Shown here one piece after another: positions 1-6,078 of a DNA stretch of 6,169 bases. The notes below the pieces were generated by a model, which was given only the letters and a program-made list of their open reading frames with translations, was not told where the DNA came from and did not search any database. Both the position numbers and the translations under genes were made by a program. How positions within the stretch are numbered: position 1 is the first letter of the stretch; each line of letters begins with the position of its first letter. The DNA is taken from NCBI GenBank assembly GCA_964617105.1, contig CAZTWC010000234.1, positions 1 through 6,169 on the forward strand. Reading direction: 5' to 3'. The DNA comes from CAZTWC01 sp964617105 [NCBI: uncultured Myxococcia bacterium]. GTDB taxonomy: Bacteria > CAZTWC01.

Positions 1-73
1 ATTCCAAATTGATTTCGAAGGAGATACCTAGATTTTCAGAATGAAAATCGGTGTTTAATTTTTTACCCTTCAT
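1..73 (-). CDS. 5' end of an unidentified minus-strand gene (partial)
   Basis: The minus strand opens with ATG (complement of 71-73) and reads without a stop to the window edge for 24 codons, beginning MKGKKLNTDF and continuing HSENLGISFEINLE. A GAGG Shine-Dalgarno (complement of 80-83) lies 6 nt upstream of the start, which supports the frame and the start. The visible N-terminus is polar and lysine-rich, with no signal peptide or membrane segment, so the product is probably cytoplasmic. The gene is transcribed away from the ATPase gene, and its leader would run through the hairpin-rich DNA at 74-430. Too little is visible to name a family. The call rests only on an open frame, a good start codon and a ribosome binding site. 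Confidence 0.5.
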   Translation of the reverse strand, partial: MKGKKLNTDFHSENLGISFEINLE

Positions 74-190
74 AGCAATCCTCATCAGTTAAAGTAATTT
101 CTTCGTAGTGAGTTGGCGTCCTAAAAAGCCCTTCGTCGCGAAAATTCGGATGCGCTTCACCAGCAAGGCGCAGGTTCTAAAATCGCCGGA

Positions 191-211
191 AACGTAGTCG
201 CAGCCTACGTT
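191..211. repeat. 7-bp inverted repeat in a hairpin-rich element
   Basis: AACGTAG (191-197) and CTACGTT (205-211) are perfect complements around a 7-nt loop. A shorter dyad, TGCGC/GCGCA, lies just upstream within about 150-172. The surrounding block (about 113-215) is GC-richer than its flanks and contains no gene. It resembles the small dispersed intergenic elements seen in many Proteobacteria. Its copy number cannot be judged from one window. Confidence 0.4.
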
Positions 212-300
212 GAGCAAGTATATTCTTTAATGAAAACGTTGAGTTATGTAATAAAAGCCTTTATAGTCAGGATCAATTAAATAACATTTTTTTGCTTTTT

Positions 301-330
301 CCCCTCATCCCCCCCAACCCCCCTTCTCCC
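301..330 (-). other. Putative G-quadruplex motif on the minus strand
   Basis: The plus strand has four C-runs of 4, 7, 6 and 3 bases (301-304, 309-315, 318-323, 328-330) separated by spacers of 4, 2 and 4 nt. On the minus strand this satisfies the standard pattern of four G-runs of at least three with loops of 1-7. It sits about 230 bp upstream of the minus-strand gene starting at 73, so it would be in that gene's leader or promoter region if transcription starts upstream of it. It overlaps the left arm of the palindrome at 318-349, so the two structures would compete. Folding is inferred from the pattern only. Confidence 0.4.
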
Positions 331-349
331 GCTCGCGGGAGAAGGGGGG
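318..349. repeat. Perfect 15-bp palindrome, REP-like
   Basis: CCCCCCTTCTCCCGC (318-332) and GCGGGAGAAGGGGGG (335-349) are exact reverse complements around a central TC, giving a very stable hairpin. No U-tract follows on either strand, so it is not a standard intrinsic terminator. C-rich hairpins of this style are known as dispersed repeats in several bacterial groups, so a REP-like element is the best reading. It may still stabilise or end transcripts from either side. Confidence 0.6.
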
Positions 350-430
350 AGCTGCATAAAAGCAGTAAAGGGCATATTGTCCCCGATGAAGAGGATTATT
401 GCATATATCCTAATAATATAAAGGCTTAAA

Positions 431-598
431 ATGCATAAAAAGAATATCAAGATTCAAATTATTACGCAATTAAAAAAACAACTGATCAAGCAAATAAAAC
501 AAGAAGTGTTAAGGTGTTACAATTTTCAAAAAGAGATAGAGACTCCAATTGATGAATTGCTTGGTATCAAAAATATCGATTTCATTCACTATTTATAA
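431..598 (+). CDS. Small lysine-rich hypothetical protein (55 aa)
   Basis: ATG at 431 opens a 55-codon frame ending in TAA (596-598). AAGG at 421-424 lies 6 nt upstream, a reasonable ribosome binding site. The product starts MHKKNIKIQI and its first 30 residues are rich in Lys, Gln and Ile, with the periodicity of one long amphipathic helix. The C-terminal part is acidic and hydrophobic (ETPIDELLGIKNIDFIHYL). There is one cysteine, no signal peptide and no membrane segment. It lies 197 bp before the most likely start of the ATPase gene and points the same way, so co-transcription is possible but not shown. I recognise no family. AT-rich composition makes a chance frame quite possible. Confidence 0.4.
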   Translation: MHKKNIKIQIITQLKKQLIKQIKQEVLRCYNFQKEIETPIDELLGIKNIDFIHYL

Positions 599-795
599 AT
601 GCATTTTTTATCATCTTGAAGTCGATACTTGCCTTACTAATCCCGTTTTGGCCTTACTTCTCAATTACGGCGTTCTGCATTATCAATTCCTTCAAATATT
701 GCTGAAGGCTGATTGCTACCCGGATACCCACTGGCAGTGTAATGCCGGTTTATTTCCTTGACATGGATCCAAAATTACCGTACAATTTTGGAGTT

Positions 796-1959
796 ATGTA
801 TAAAAGAGCAATTCAAGTTCCAAAATCAAAAAGTTGGTTTCTTTTTGGCCCCAGGCAAACGGGTAAAAGTACTTTTGTAAAATCTTTGCTTACACCAAAT
901 GATCTATATATTGATCTGCTTCCCCAAAGAAACTTTTTGAATTATGCAAAGAATCCCGGCAGGTTAAAGGAAGAAATTGTTGCCAATCAAAGATACAGTA
1001 AAAAATTTACTTGCGTAATAGATGAAGTTCAAAAGATTCCAAATTTACTTGATGAGGTCCACGCGCTTATAGAGTCTACAGATGTCAGATTTATTCTTAC
1101 TGGTTCTAGTGCCCGCAAACTACGGCGGGGAGGGGCAAATCTCCTGGCGGGCAGAGCCTATACCTATAATCTGTTTCCTTTGACGTTTCAAGAAATTGAC
1201 AAAGACTTCCATCTGGAATTGGCCTTAAAGATCGGATGCTTGCCAGTACTCTGGCAGTCTGACAGCGAGGATACTCGAGAATTTTTAAGATCATACACAG
1301 AAACTTACCTAAAAGAAGAGGTTGCTGCTGAAGGATTAGTCCGCAATATCGGCCCATTCAGCCAGTTCCTTGACATTGCCGCAGTCAATGATGGCGAAAC
1401 CGTAAACTTTAGTAATATAGCCAGAGAGTGTTCTGTTTCCGTCAAAACAGTGCAGCAGTATTACCAAATTTTAGAAGACACTTTTTTGGCATTTAAGTTA
1501 GCCCCCTGGCGGCGAAGCGTGAGAAAAAGGCTGGTAGCCCAACCAAAGTATTACTGTTTTGATACTGGTATCACCAATGCTCTGACCCATAATCTTACAG
1601 AGCAACTGAATCCCCGGGTAAGGGGGCGGCGTTTTGAGCAATTTGTCATCAATCAAATCCAGGCTTTCATCCATTATCAACGCCTCGACTATCAACTATT
1701 TTTCTGGCGCACCAACCATGGTGCAGAAGTCGATTTGTTAATTTGCCGGGGAGATAATATCCTCTGTGCTATTGAGATAAAATCGTCTGCCAATATCGTC
1801 AGGGAAAGGCTGGAGGGTGTGCGCAGTTTTTTAACCGACAACCCTGATACCAGAGTTTTTGTCCTGGGGCATAATCAAAACCTGCGCCAGTTGGCAAACA
1901 ATATTACCATAATGAATTGGGATGATTTCATAATCAAAGAACTGCCTCGCCTTGGATAA
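796..1959 (+). CDS. ATP-binding protein, AAA_14 + DUF4143 family
   Basis: This 387-aa product is a cytoplasmic P-loop ATPase of the AAA_14/DUF4143 type, common in bacteria and archaea but without an assigned reaction. The Walker A motif GPRQTGKST lies about 18 residues from this start. Walker B CVIDEVQ follows about 55 residues later and a sensor-like ILTGSSARKLR after that. The middle section looks like a helix-turn-helix (FSNIARECSVSVKTVQQYY). The C-terminal DUF4143 part keeps a PD-(D/E)XK-like set: RRFEQ, then GAEVDLLI, then AIEIKSS, which suggests nuclease ancestry with candidate acidic and lysine residues intact. I chose ATG 796 because homologues typically begin M-(Y/F/I)-K-R shortly before the P-loop. 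GGAG lies just upstream but unusually close. In-frame ATGs at 742 and 763 have no better ribosome binding site and would add 18 or 11 residues. Length is typical for the family and no frameshift is seen. The gene stands alone, and the radical SAM genes face it from the other strand. Confidence 0.93.
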   Translation: MYKRAIQVPKSKSWFLFGPRQTGKSTFVKSLLTPNDLYIDLLPQRNFLNYAKNPGRLKEEIVANQRYSKKFTCVIDEVQKIPNLLDEVHALIESTDVRFILTGSSARKLRRGGANLLAGRAYTYNLFPLTFQEIDKDFHLELALKIGCLPVLWQSDSEDTREFLRSYTETYLKEEVAAEGLVRNIGPFSQFLDIAAVNDGETVNFSNIARECSVSVKTVQQYYQILEDTFLAFKLAPWRRSVRKRLVAQPKYYCFDTGITNALTHNLTEQLNPRVRGRRFEQFVINQIQAFIHYQRLDYQLFFWRTNHGAEVDLLICRGDNILCAIEIKSSANIVRERLEGVRSFLTDNPDTRVFVLGHNQNLRQLANNITIMNWDDFIIKELPRLG

Positions 1960-2333
1960 CCTTTATTCTAAGGGCTCACTTAAAAATAACTTCGGCTTCT
2001 AACTTGATCTTATAACATTTTCCTGAGGCCGACAAAGGAGGTCATCCCTGTGGGGCGTTGTTTGCCTTTGTCGGGTTATTGATAAATGTTGTGGAATCAG
2101 TCTCCTTATTGAGCAACGGCATTCCAGACATGGTCCAGGGAATGAGCGGTATGGAGCGTATTCATAGGATTATTGCAACTGGAATCGTTTAAATATTTTA
2201 TCTCAACGGCGAACCTCTATCTGGTCATTACCATAAAGTTGAACCGCTTCATCCACCAGACCGGGAGTTGGCTCGCCGCAAACCCTGACGGAACTCCAAC
2301 TGATACCAGTCTCTTTTGGCTGATCTCGCGTTA
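1960..2333. other. Gene-poor gap between convergent genes
   Basis: The plus-strand ATPase gene and the minus-strand radical SAM operon converge on this 374-bp gap. No frame with a credible start and ribosome binding site is present. It contains a perfect 10-bp inverted repeat (2029-2074) and a 6-bp dyad CATTCC/GGAATG (2120-2144). A minus-strand frame open from 2382 to a stop at 2203 ends in a protein-like tail (LVDEAVQLYGNDQIEVRR) but has no ATG or GTG start. A plus-strand frame is open from about 2010 to 2192. These may be remains of an older gene or element, but I cannot identify them. No hairpin with a T-tract terminates either flanking gene. Confidence 0.45.
2029..2074. repeat. Perfect 10-bp inverted repeat with 26-nt loop
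   Basis: CCGACAAAGG (2029-2038) and CCTTTGTCGG (2065-2074) are exact complements. The loop holds a small CCC-TGT-GGG dyad (2046-2054). It starts 70 bp past the ATPase stop codon, so it could be a transcript-end hairpin read from either direction, but neither side has a T-tract. It does not match a riboswitch or ribozyme that I recognise. Confidence 0.5.
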
Positions 2334-4106
2334 TTAGAGGCTTGCTTCTGGTCCTGTTACACAAATAATGGCCAGGTGTTCTTCACATAATTTATACACA
2401 TCAAGGCACTCTTTCAGGGCGGTTTTCTGATCAATTTGACCTTCATTGGCAACATGTTCAGCAATTTGTTCAAAGGTCATTTTCCCACACATGTATCTAT
2501 AATAGTAATACTGCTTATGAGTTATCCGAAAACACATGGGTGAACCATCGTTGATAACATAGTGGTTACCCTGTTGAAAAATATAGTTATCGAAAATAGA
2601 TTGGGGTAGACAATAGGGGAGAACTTGTTGGGGAATTTCAAACATAAAACGGTGGTCTTGCCGGTGTCGCAACGAGAGTAATTGTTCGATGTGGCCATAA
2701 CAGAGGAGTGCTTTTAGAACATAAGTTCTGATTTTTAACTCCGCCGCATCAATTAACATCTTTTTAAACACAATAGTAGGTAGTTGACCCGCCTGTTCCA
2801 GCATATATAAGTGTATTTGTTTGTTAAATTGGTCACAAATTCGATCTATTTGCTCCGCCTTAAGATTAGAGTTATTGGCCAAAGCATTTTGGTGAAGACG
2901 GCTCGATAAAAAATCTGGGTCATCTGTTGAAAGTCCCCACTTGTCAGAGTTGTTGCGAAACTCGGTGCCAGGATATAGCACAAGGGGGACCATGCGGAAC
3001 TCAAGAATTCCCGGAGCCAGATCAACCAGGTGTTTTGCAAAGCGGAGATTCTTTTTTATATGCCCCTCTGTTTGTCCGGGCAGTCCACAGATAAACATGG
3101 CGGGAATACTCGAAACACCAATTTTCGCACAGGTTGCTACTACTTTTTCAACCTCCTCAGGACGTATCTCTTTATTGATCAGATCTAAAATGTCCTGGTT
3201 GGAAGATTCAATCCCGATTTGCAGCCGCAGCATTCCTGCCTTGTGCAGCCGCTCAATTAGTTCTGGATGTTTGGCCAACACATTTACCCTGCCTTCACAG
3301 AAAAATTGAAATTTCGATTTGTCTGGAAAAATCCTGTCAATAGCGTCACAGATATCATTTACCCGTTTTGGTGAAGCTGTAAAGGTGTCATCAGCAAAAC
3401 AAAGGTATATATAACTCTCTTTATATATACCTTTAATCAAGCGCAGCTCTCGCACCACATTCTCAACAGAGCGTGGTCGCCACCTCTTGTGTTGGACCCC
3501 TTCGCTACAAAAATGGCAATTGTAAAAACATCCCCTGCCGGTGATAATTGCGGGACTATATTTCTCTTTTGCCGGTAGTAATGAATAGTCTGGTAAGGGT
3601 ATTTGATTCGCATCTTCATAGGGCCCCAACTGTTGAGAATTTACCTGAACACTGTTGTCACGCCAATATGCAATGCCGGGAATATCTTCTAAACATCCTT
3701 GATCTTCCAAGAAATATTTGGCCAGCAGCAAGATGGCGTATTCCCCTTCTCCTCTTACCACAATACGCCGCTTAGAGAGATAAGGTGTATAGATATGGGT
3801 AACATGGGGGCCACCTAATATAACATTTATGTTTGGGTATCTACGCAATAGTTGATTGCTGATGTTGATCACCCTGTTTATATTGTCACTGTCGCAAGAA
3901 AAGCCAACCAGGCATCGGTTGGATGCAGAAATTGCCTGGTCTACACTATTCCAGGAGATATCGATATTTTGAAAATCAAATATTTTTACTGCTATCGAAT
4001 TTTGCTTAAGCACTGTCCCTAAATAGAGTAAAGCAAGAGGTGGACGAATAGCAATTTTATCTTTAAAATCGATGGGTAAATTGAATAGAATAACCGAATT
4101 TTGCAA
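2334..4106 (-). CDS. B12-binding domain radical SAM protein (second of tandem pair)
   Basis: This 590-aa enzyme has an N-terminal cobalamin-binding Rossmann-like domain (about residues 1-160: RPPLALLYLG, GFSCDSDN, ILGGPH, VRGEGEY). A radical SAM core follows at about 180-400, with the cluster motif C193-x3-C197-x2-C200, FADDTF, QIGIES and a GLPGQTE loop. A helical region covers about 400-510. The last part, about 515-580, is a small domain resembling PqqD/RRE folds (GSPMCFRITHKQYYYYRYM, then GKMTFEQIAEHV). By family it should cleave S-adenosylmethionine and probably use cobalamin for methyl transfer or another radical reaction. The substrate is unknown. The start is TTG at 4106, fixed by a strong AGGAGG 8 nt upstream; no ATG lies at a suitable distance. 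It follows its paralogue by 154 bp on the same strand. That spacer has its own TATAAT and an inverted repeat, so separate regulation is possible. The frame is intact and all key cysteines are present. A BchE-type role cannot be excluded. Confidence 0.93.
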   Translation of the reverse strand: MQNSVILFNLPIDFKDKIAIRPPLALLYLGTVLKQNSIAVKIFDFQNIDISWNSVDQAISASNRCLVGFSCDSDNINRVINISNQLLRRYPNINVILGGPHVTHIYTPYLSKRRIVVRGEGEYAILLLAKYFLEDQGCLEDIPGIAYWRDNSVQVNSQQLGPYEDANQIPLPDYSLLPAKEKYSPAIITGRGCFYNCHFCSEGVQHKRWRPRSVENVVRELRLIKGIYKESYIYLCFADDTFTASPKRVNDICDAIDRIFPDKSKFQFFCEGRVNVLAKHPELIERLHKAGMLRLQIGIESSNQDILDLINKEIRPEEVEKVVATCAKIGVSSIPAMFICGLPGQTEGHIKKNLRFAKHLVDLAPGILEFRMVPLVLYPGTEFRNNSDKWGLSTDDPDFLSSRLHQNALANNSNLKAEQIDRICDQFNKQIHLYMLEQAGQLPTIVFKKMLIDAAELKIRTYVLKALLCYGHIEQLLSLRHRQDHRFMFEIPQQVLPYCLPQSIFDNYIFQQGNHYVINDGSPMCFRITHKQYYYYRYMCGKMTFEQIAEHVANEGQIDQKTALKECLDVYKLCEEHLAIICVTGPEASL

Positions 4107-4114
4107 ATTTATCT

Positions 4115-4120
4115 CCTCCT
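4115..4120 (-). promoter_or_regulatory. Strong Shine-Dalgarno fixing a TTG start
   Basis: The minus strand reads AGGAGG here, 8 nt before the TTG at 4106-4104. The perfect anti-SD match with ideal spacing is the main reason to accept a TTG start for the 590-aa radical SAM protein. Alignment with the upstream paralogue, which begins with ATG at the same residue, agrees. Confidence 0.85.
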
Positions 4121-4154
4121 GGTTTTGTCAACAAATAGAGATTCTAGATTATAA

Positions 4155-4246
4155 ATGAGTCCGTTGATTAAGTGTCCTTTTGCCCGATTTCCGTGTTATT
4201 ATATGAACGGCATATGAAAAAAATCCTACTAAATCAACAGGCTCAT
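4155..4246. repeat. Long imperfect inverted repeat between the paralogues
   Basis: The left arm ATGAGTCCGTTGATTAAGT (4155-4173) pairs with the right arm ACTAAATCAACAGGCTCAT (4228-4246) at 16 of 19 positions, around a 54-nt loop. The loop contains a perfect ATATG/CATAT dyad (4201-4215). The element fills most of the 154-bp spacer between the radical SAM genes. It could be a small mobile-element relic (MITE-like) or a regulatory structure in the mRNA. No flanking target duplication is evident. Confidence 0.5.
4198..4203 (-). promoter_or_regulatory. Candidate -10 box for the second radical SAM gene
   Basis: The minus strand reads a perfect TATAAT about 92 bp before the TTG start. At 16-18 bp spacing the -35 region is only T-rich (GGATTT/ATTTTT) and does not match TTGACA well. 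The box lies inside the loop of the inverted repeat. An internal promoter is plausible but weakly supported. Confidence 0.3.
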
Positions 4247-4260
4247 AAATAAACTGTAAT

Positions 4261-6018
4261 TTATAGTAAAACAAGGGTAGCCAAATGGTCTTCACATTTT
4301 TGATAAACATGCATGAGTTCTTGAGTTGCTAAATCAGCAGAGATCTCAAACTCCAAGGAGATAGCAGCAGGTATCTCCCCAAAACTATGTTTACCACTAA
4401 AATATTGGTAATAGCGATATTGACGCCGGGTGAGTGTAAATGCCATAGGAGAACCAGGATTAATCACCGTAGTATCCCCATCTTGTCTGACAGTGTTTCC
4501 TTTCATCCTCAGGGGAGATGTGTGGGCAATTTGTTGTTCAGGGATTTCAAACAGAAAAGAGAAATCCGATCTTTTTCTCAGATGGGCAATGGTGTTAATA
4601 TGCTCAAAACTGCACAGAATATTTAACACCAAAGTCCGGGCTCCTAGACAGGCATTTTGAATAATCAACTGCTTCCATCTATGTTTTGGCACCAGCGATG
4701 CTTTTTGGAGTGTATAGGCCAGCAGTTCTGAATTAAATAAGTTACAAAGATCCTCTATCTGCGGTTTTGATAGAGTCTCAGTATAACTAAAGGCGGTATT
4801 ATGTTGAATAGTGCCAAGAGTAAAATCTGGGTCTACAAGGGTAATCTTCCACCGAGAGGAGTTCTCTCTATACTCTGTACCAGGCAATGGCGTCATGGCA
4901 ACCATACTTACCTCCAGGCTGCCGGGAGCAAGATCTACCAAATGTCTGGCAAATTGAATATCTTGCCGAACATCCTGCTCTGTTTGCCACGGGATACCGC
5001 ACATGAAGGGGGCCACAATACTGGAAATGCCTGCATTGTGCAGAGCAGCCACCACCCTTTCGATTTGCCGGGAGGTGATCTTTTTGTTGAGTCGGTCGAT
5101 TAAATGTTGTTGTCCTGTTTCAATGCCGATTTGAATCCGCCGGGCACCAGCAGAGAGTAAGCGGTCGATTAATTCAGGACTCTTTGCTAAAATGTTGACT
5201 CTACCTTCACAAAAAAAACCGAATTTCGATTTATCGGGAAAGTGTTTGTCGAACAGATCACAGATTTGATTTACCCGCTGGCGGTTAACAATAAAGGTAT
5301 CATCGGCGATATAAAGATAGGAGAGTTTATTGTTATACTGTTGTTTTAGGGCGATTAATTCCTGTTCTATTTTGGCAATACTATTGGGCCGCCAGCCGCT
5401 CTCTGCCCTGCCTTCACTGCAAAAATGACACCTGAAACAACACCCTCTGGCGGTGATAAGAGCAGGTTGATAGCTAGATATATCTGGTAGTAAAGAGTAG
5501 TCGGGTGTGGGAATATTATTTAGGTCGTCATAGGGGCCAAAATCGACATCATTGCTAGAGATTTTCCCCCTCTTTAGATAAGCCAGCCCAGGTATGCACT
5601 CTAATGAGCCGGCACCATGAAGAACATAGTTGGCAAGGAGCAGCAAGGGGTATTCACCCTCTCCACGGATCACGAAAGATCGTTTGTCGACATAAGGTGT
5701 GAAAATATGGGAGAGATGGGGACCACCAAAAACTATTTTGACATGGTCAAATTTGTTCAAAACTCTATTGCTCAATCTCACCGAACGGTGGATATTATCG
5801 CTGTCACAGCTAAAGCCAATCAGGCAATATTGGCTATTGGAAATAGTTTGCTCAAGATCACTCCAGGTTGGCCTGGCCCGTTGAAAATCGAAGATCTCTA
5901 CCAGGAAGCCCTTTTTTTTAAGAAGGGTAGCCAGATATATTACTCCCAGAGGAGGACGGTGTAACAAACCTGGCCCAATATCCTGGGGAGCGTAGATTAG
6001 AATGACTTTTTTATCCAT
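4261..6018 (-). CDS. B12-binding domain radical SAM protein (first of tandem pair)
   Basis: This 585-aa protein is the paralogue of the enzyme at 2334-4106. The two align without gaps over about 400 residues, with 44 of the first 100 identical by my count. The N-terminal B12-binding domain shows RPPLGVIYLA, GFSCDSDN, FGGPH and RGEGEY. The radical SAM motif is C193-x3-C197-x2-C200 (RGCCFRCHFC), followed by IADDTF, QIGIET and GIPWQTE. The C-terminal 65 residues (GSPMAFTLTRRQYRYYQYF, GKHSFGEIPAAI, then a final helix) look like a PqqD/RRE winged-helix domain; this is an inference from the pattern. The ATG at 6018 has only a weak, close AAGG (complement of 6023-6026, 4 nt spacing), much poorer than that of the second gene. 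It is the first gene of the pair, behind 41-bp tandem repeats and a candidate promoter. It is probably a cytoplasmic, oxygen-sensitive enzyme. Family members include methyltransferases and cyclases, so the reaction is not assigned. Confidence 0.94.
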   Translation of the reverse strand: MDKKVILIYAPQDIGPGLLHRPPLGVIYLATLLKKKGFLVEIFDFQRARPTWSDLEQTISNSQYCLIGFSCDSDNIHRSVRLSNRVLNKFDHVKIVFGGPHLSHIFTPYVDKRSFVIRGEGEYPLLLLANYVLHGAGSLECIPGLAYLKRGKISSNDVDFGPYDDLNNIPTPDYSLLPDISSYQPALITARGCCFRCHFCSEGRAESGWRPNSIAKIEQELIALKQQYNNKLSYLYIADDTFIVNRQRVNQICDLFDKHFPDKSKFGFFCEGRVNILAKSPELIDRLLSAGARRIQIGIETGQQHLIDRLNKKITSRQIERVVAALHNAGISSIVAPFMCGIPWQTEQDVRQDIQFARHLVDLAPGSLEVSMVAMTPLPGTEYRENSSRWKITLVDPDFTLGTIQHNTAFSYTETLSKPQIEDLCNLFNSELLAYTLQKASLVPKHRWKQLIIQNACLGARTLVLNILCSFEHINTIAHLRKRSDFSFLFEIPEQQIAHTSPLRMKGNTVRQDGDTTVINPGSPMAFTLTRRQYRYYQYFSGKHSFGEIPAAISLEFEISADLATQELMHVYQKCEDHLATLVLL

Positions 6019-6048
6019 ACAGCCTTAAAGTGTTCTCTCTGGGAAGTT

Positions 6049-6078
6049 AAAATAGAAAATAGAAGTTGTTTTTATTAA
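6049..6078 (-). promoter_or_regulatory. Candidate promoter of the radical SAM pair
   Basis: On the minus strand, TTAATA (complement of 6073-6078) and TATTTT (complement of 6049-6054) are spaced 18 bp apart. Each matches 4 of 6 positions of the sigma-70 -35 and -10 consensus. The -35 box overlaps the edge of the last 41-bp repeat, so a protein bound to the repeats could activate or block it. The match is modest and the region is AT-rich. Confidence 0.25.

Larger units (their letters stand above)
74..430. other. Intergenic region rich in structured DNA
   Basis: This 357-bp stretch contains no supported gene. It separates the divergent partial minus-strand gene from the small plus-strand frame at 431. 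It holds GC-richer hairpin-prone DNA at about 113-215, a small ATAAA/TTTAT dyad near 251-264, a C-tract block at 301-330 and a perfect palindrome at 318-349. The composition switches abruptly from GC-rich to AT-rich, as expected of dispersed intergenic repeats set in AT-rich DNA. Promoters for both flanking genes should lie here, but I see no convincing paired -35 and -10 boxes. Confidence 0.5.

Noticed and set aside
318-349. Intrinsic terminator
   Set aside because: The stem is strong, but neither strand has a T-tract directly after it.
549-761. 70-aa plus-strand open frame
   Set aside because: It starts at TTG with no ribosome binding site, overlaps the better-supported small frame at 431-598, and its sequence shows no domain.
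2941-3309. 122-aa plus-strand frame
   Set aside because: It is antisense to the radical SAM core of the 590-aa protein and has no ribosome binding site or recognisable domain.
4126-4131. TTGACA on the minus strand as a -35 box
   Set aside because: It is only about 20 bp from the TTG start, so the matching -10 would fall on the start codon.
4155-4217. 20-aa plus-strand frame MSPLIKCPFARFPCYYMNGI as a peptide precursor
   Set aside because: It lies in the inverted repeat, has no Shine-Dalgarno site and is antisense to the radical SAM genes, so it is best explained by chance.
5617-5964. 115-aa plus-strand frame
   Set aside because: It is the antisense shadow of the N-terminal B12 domain of the 585-aa enzyme.
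2334-6018. Assignment as BchE or another named B12-radical SAM enzyme
   Set aside because: The shared domain order is common to many functions, and no pathway genes nearby support a specific reaction.
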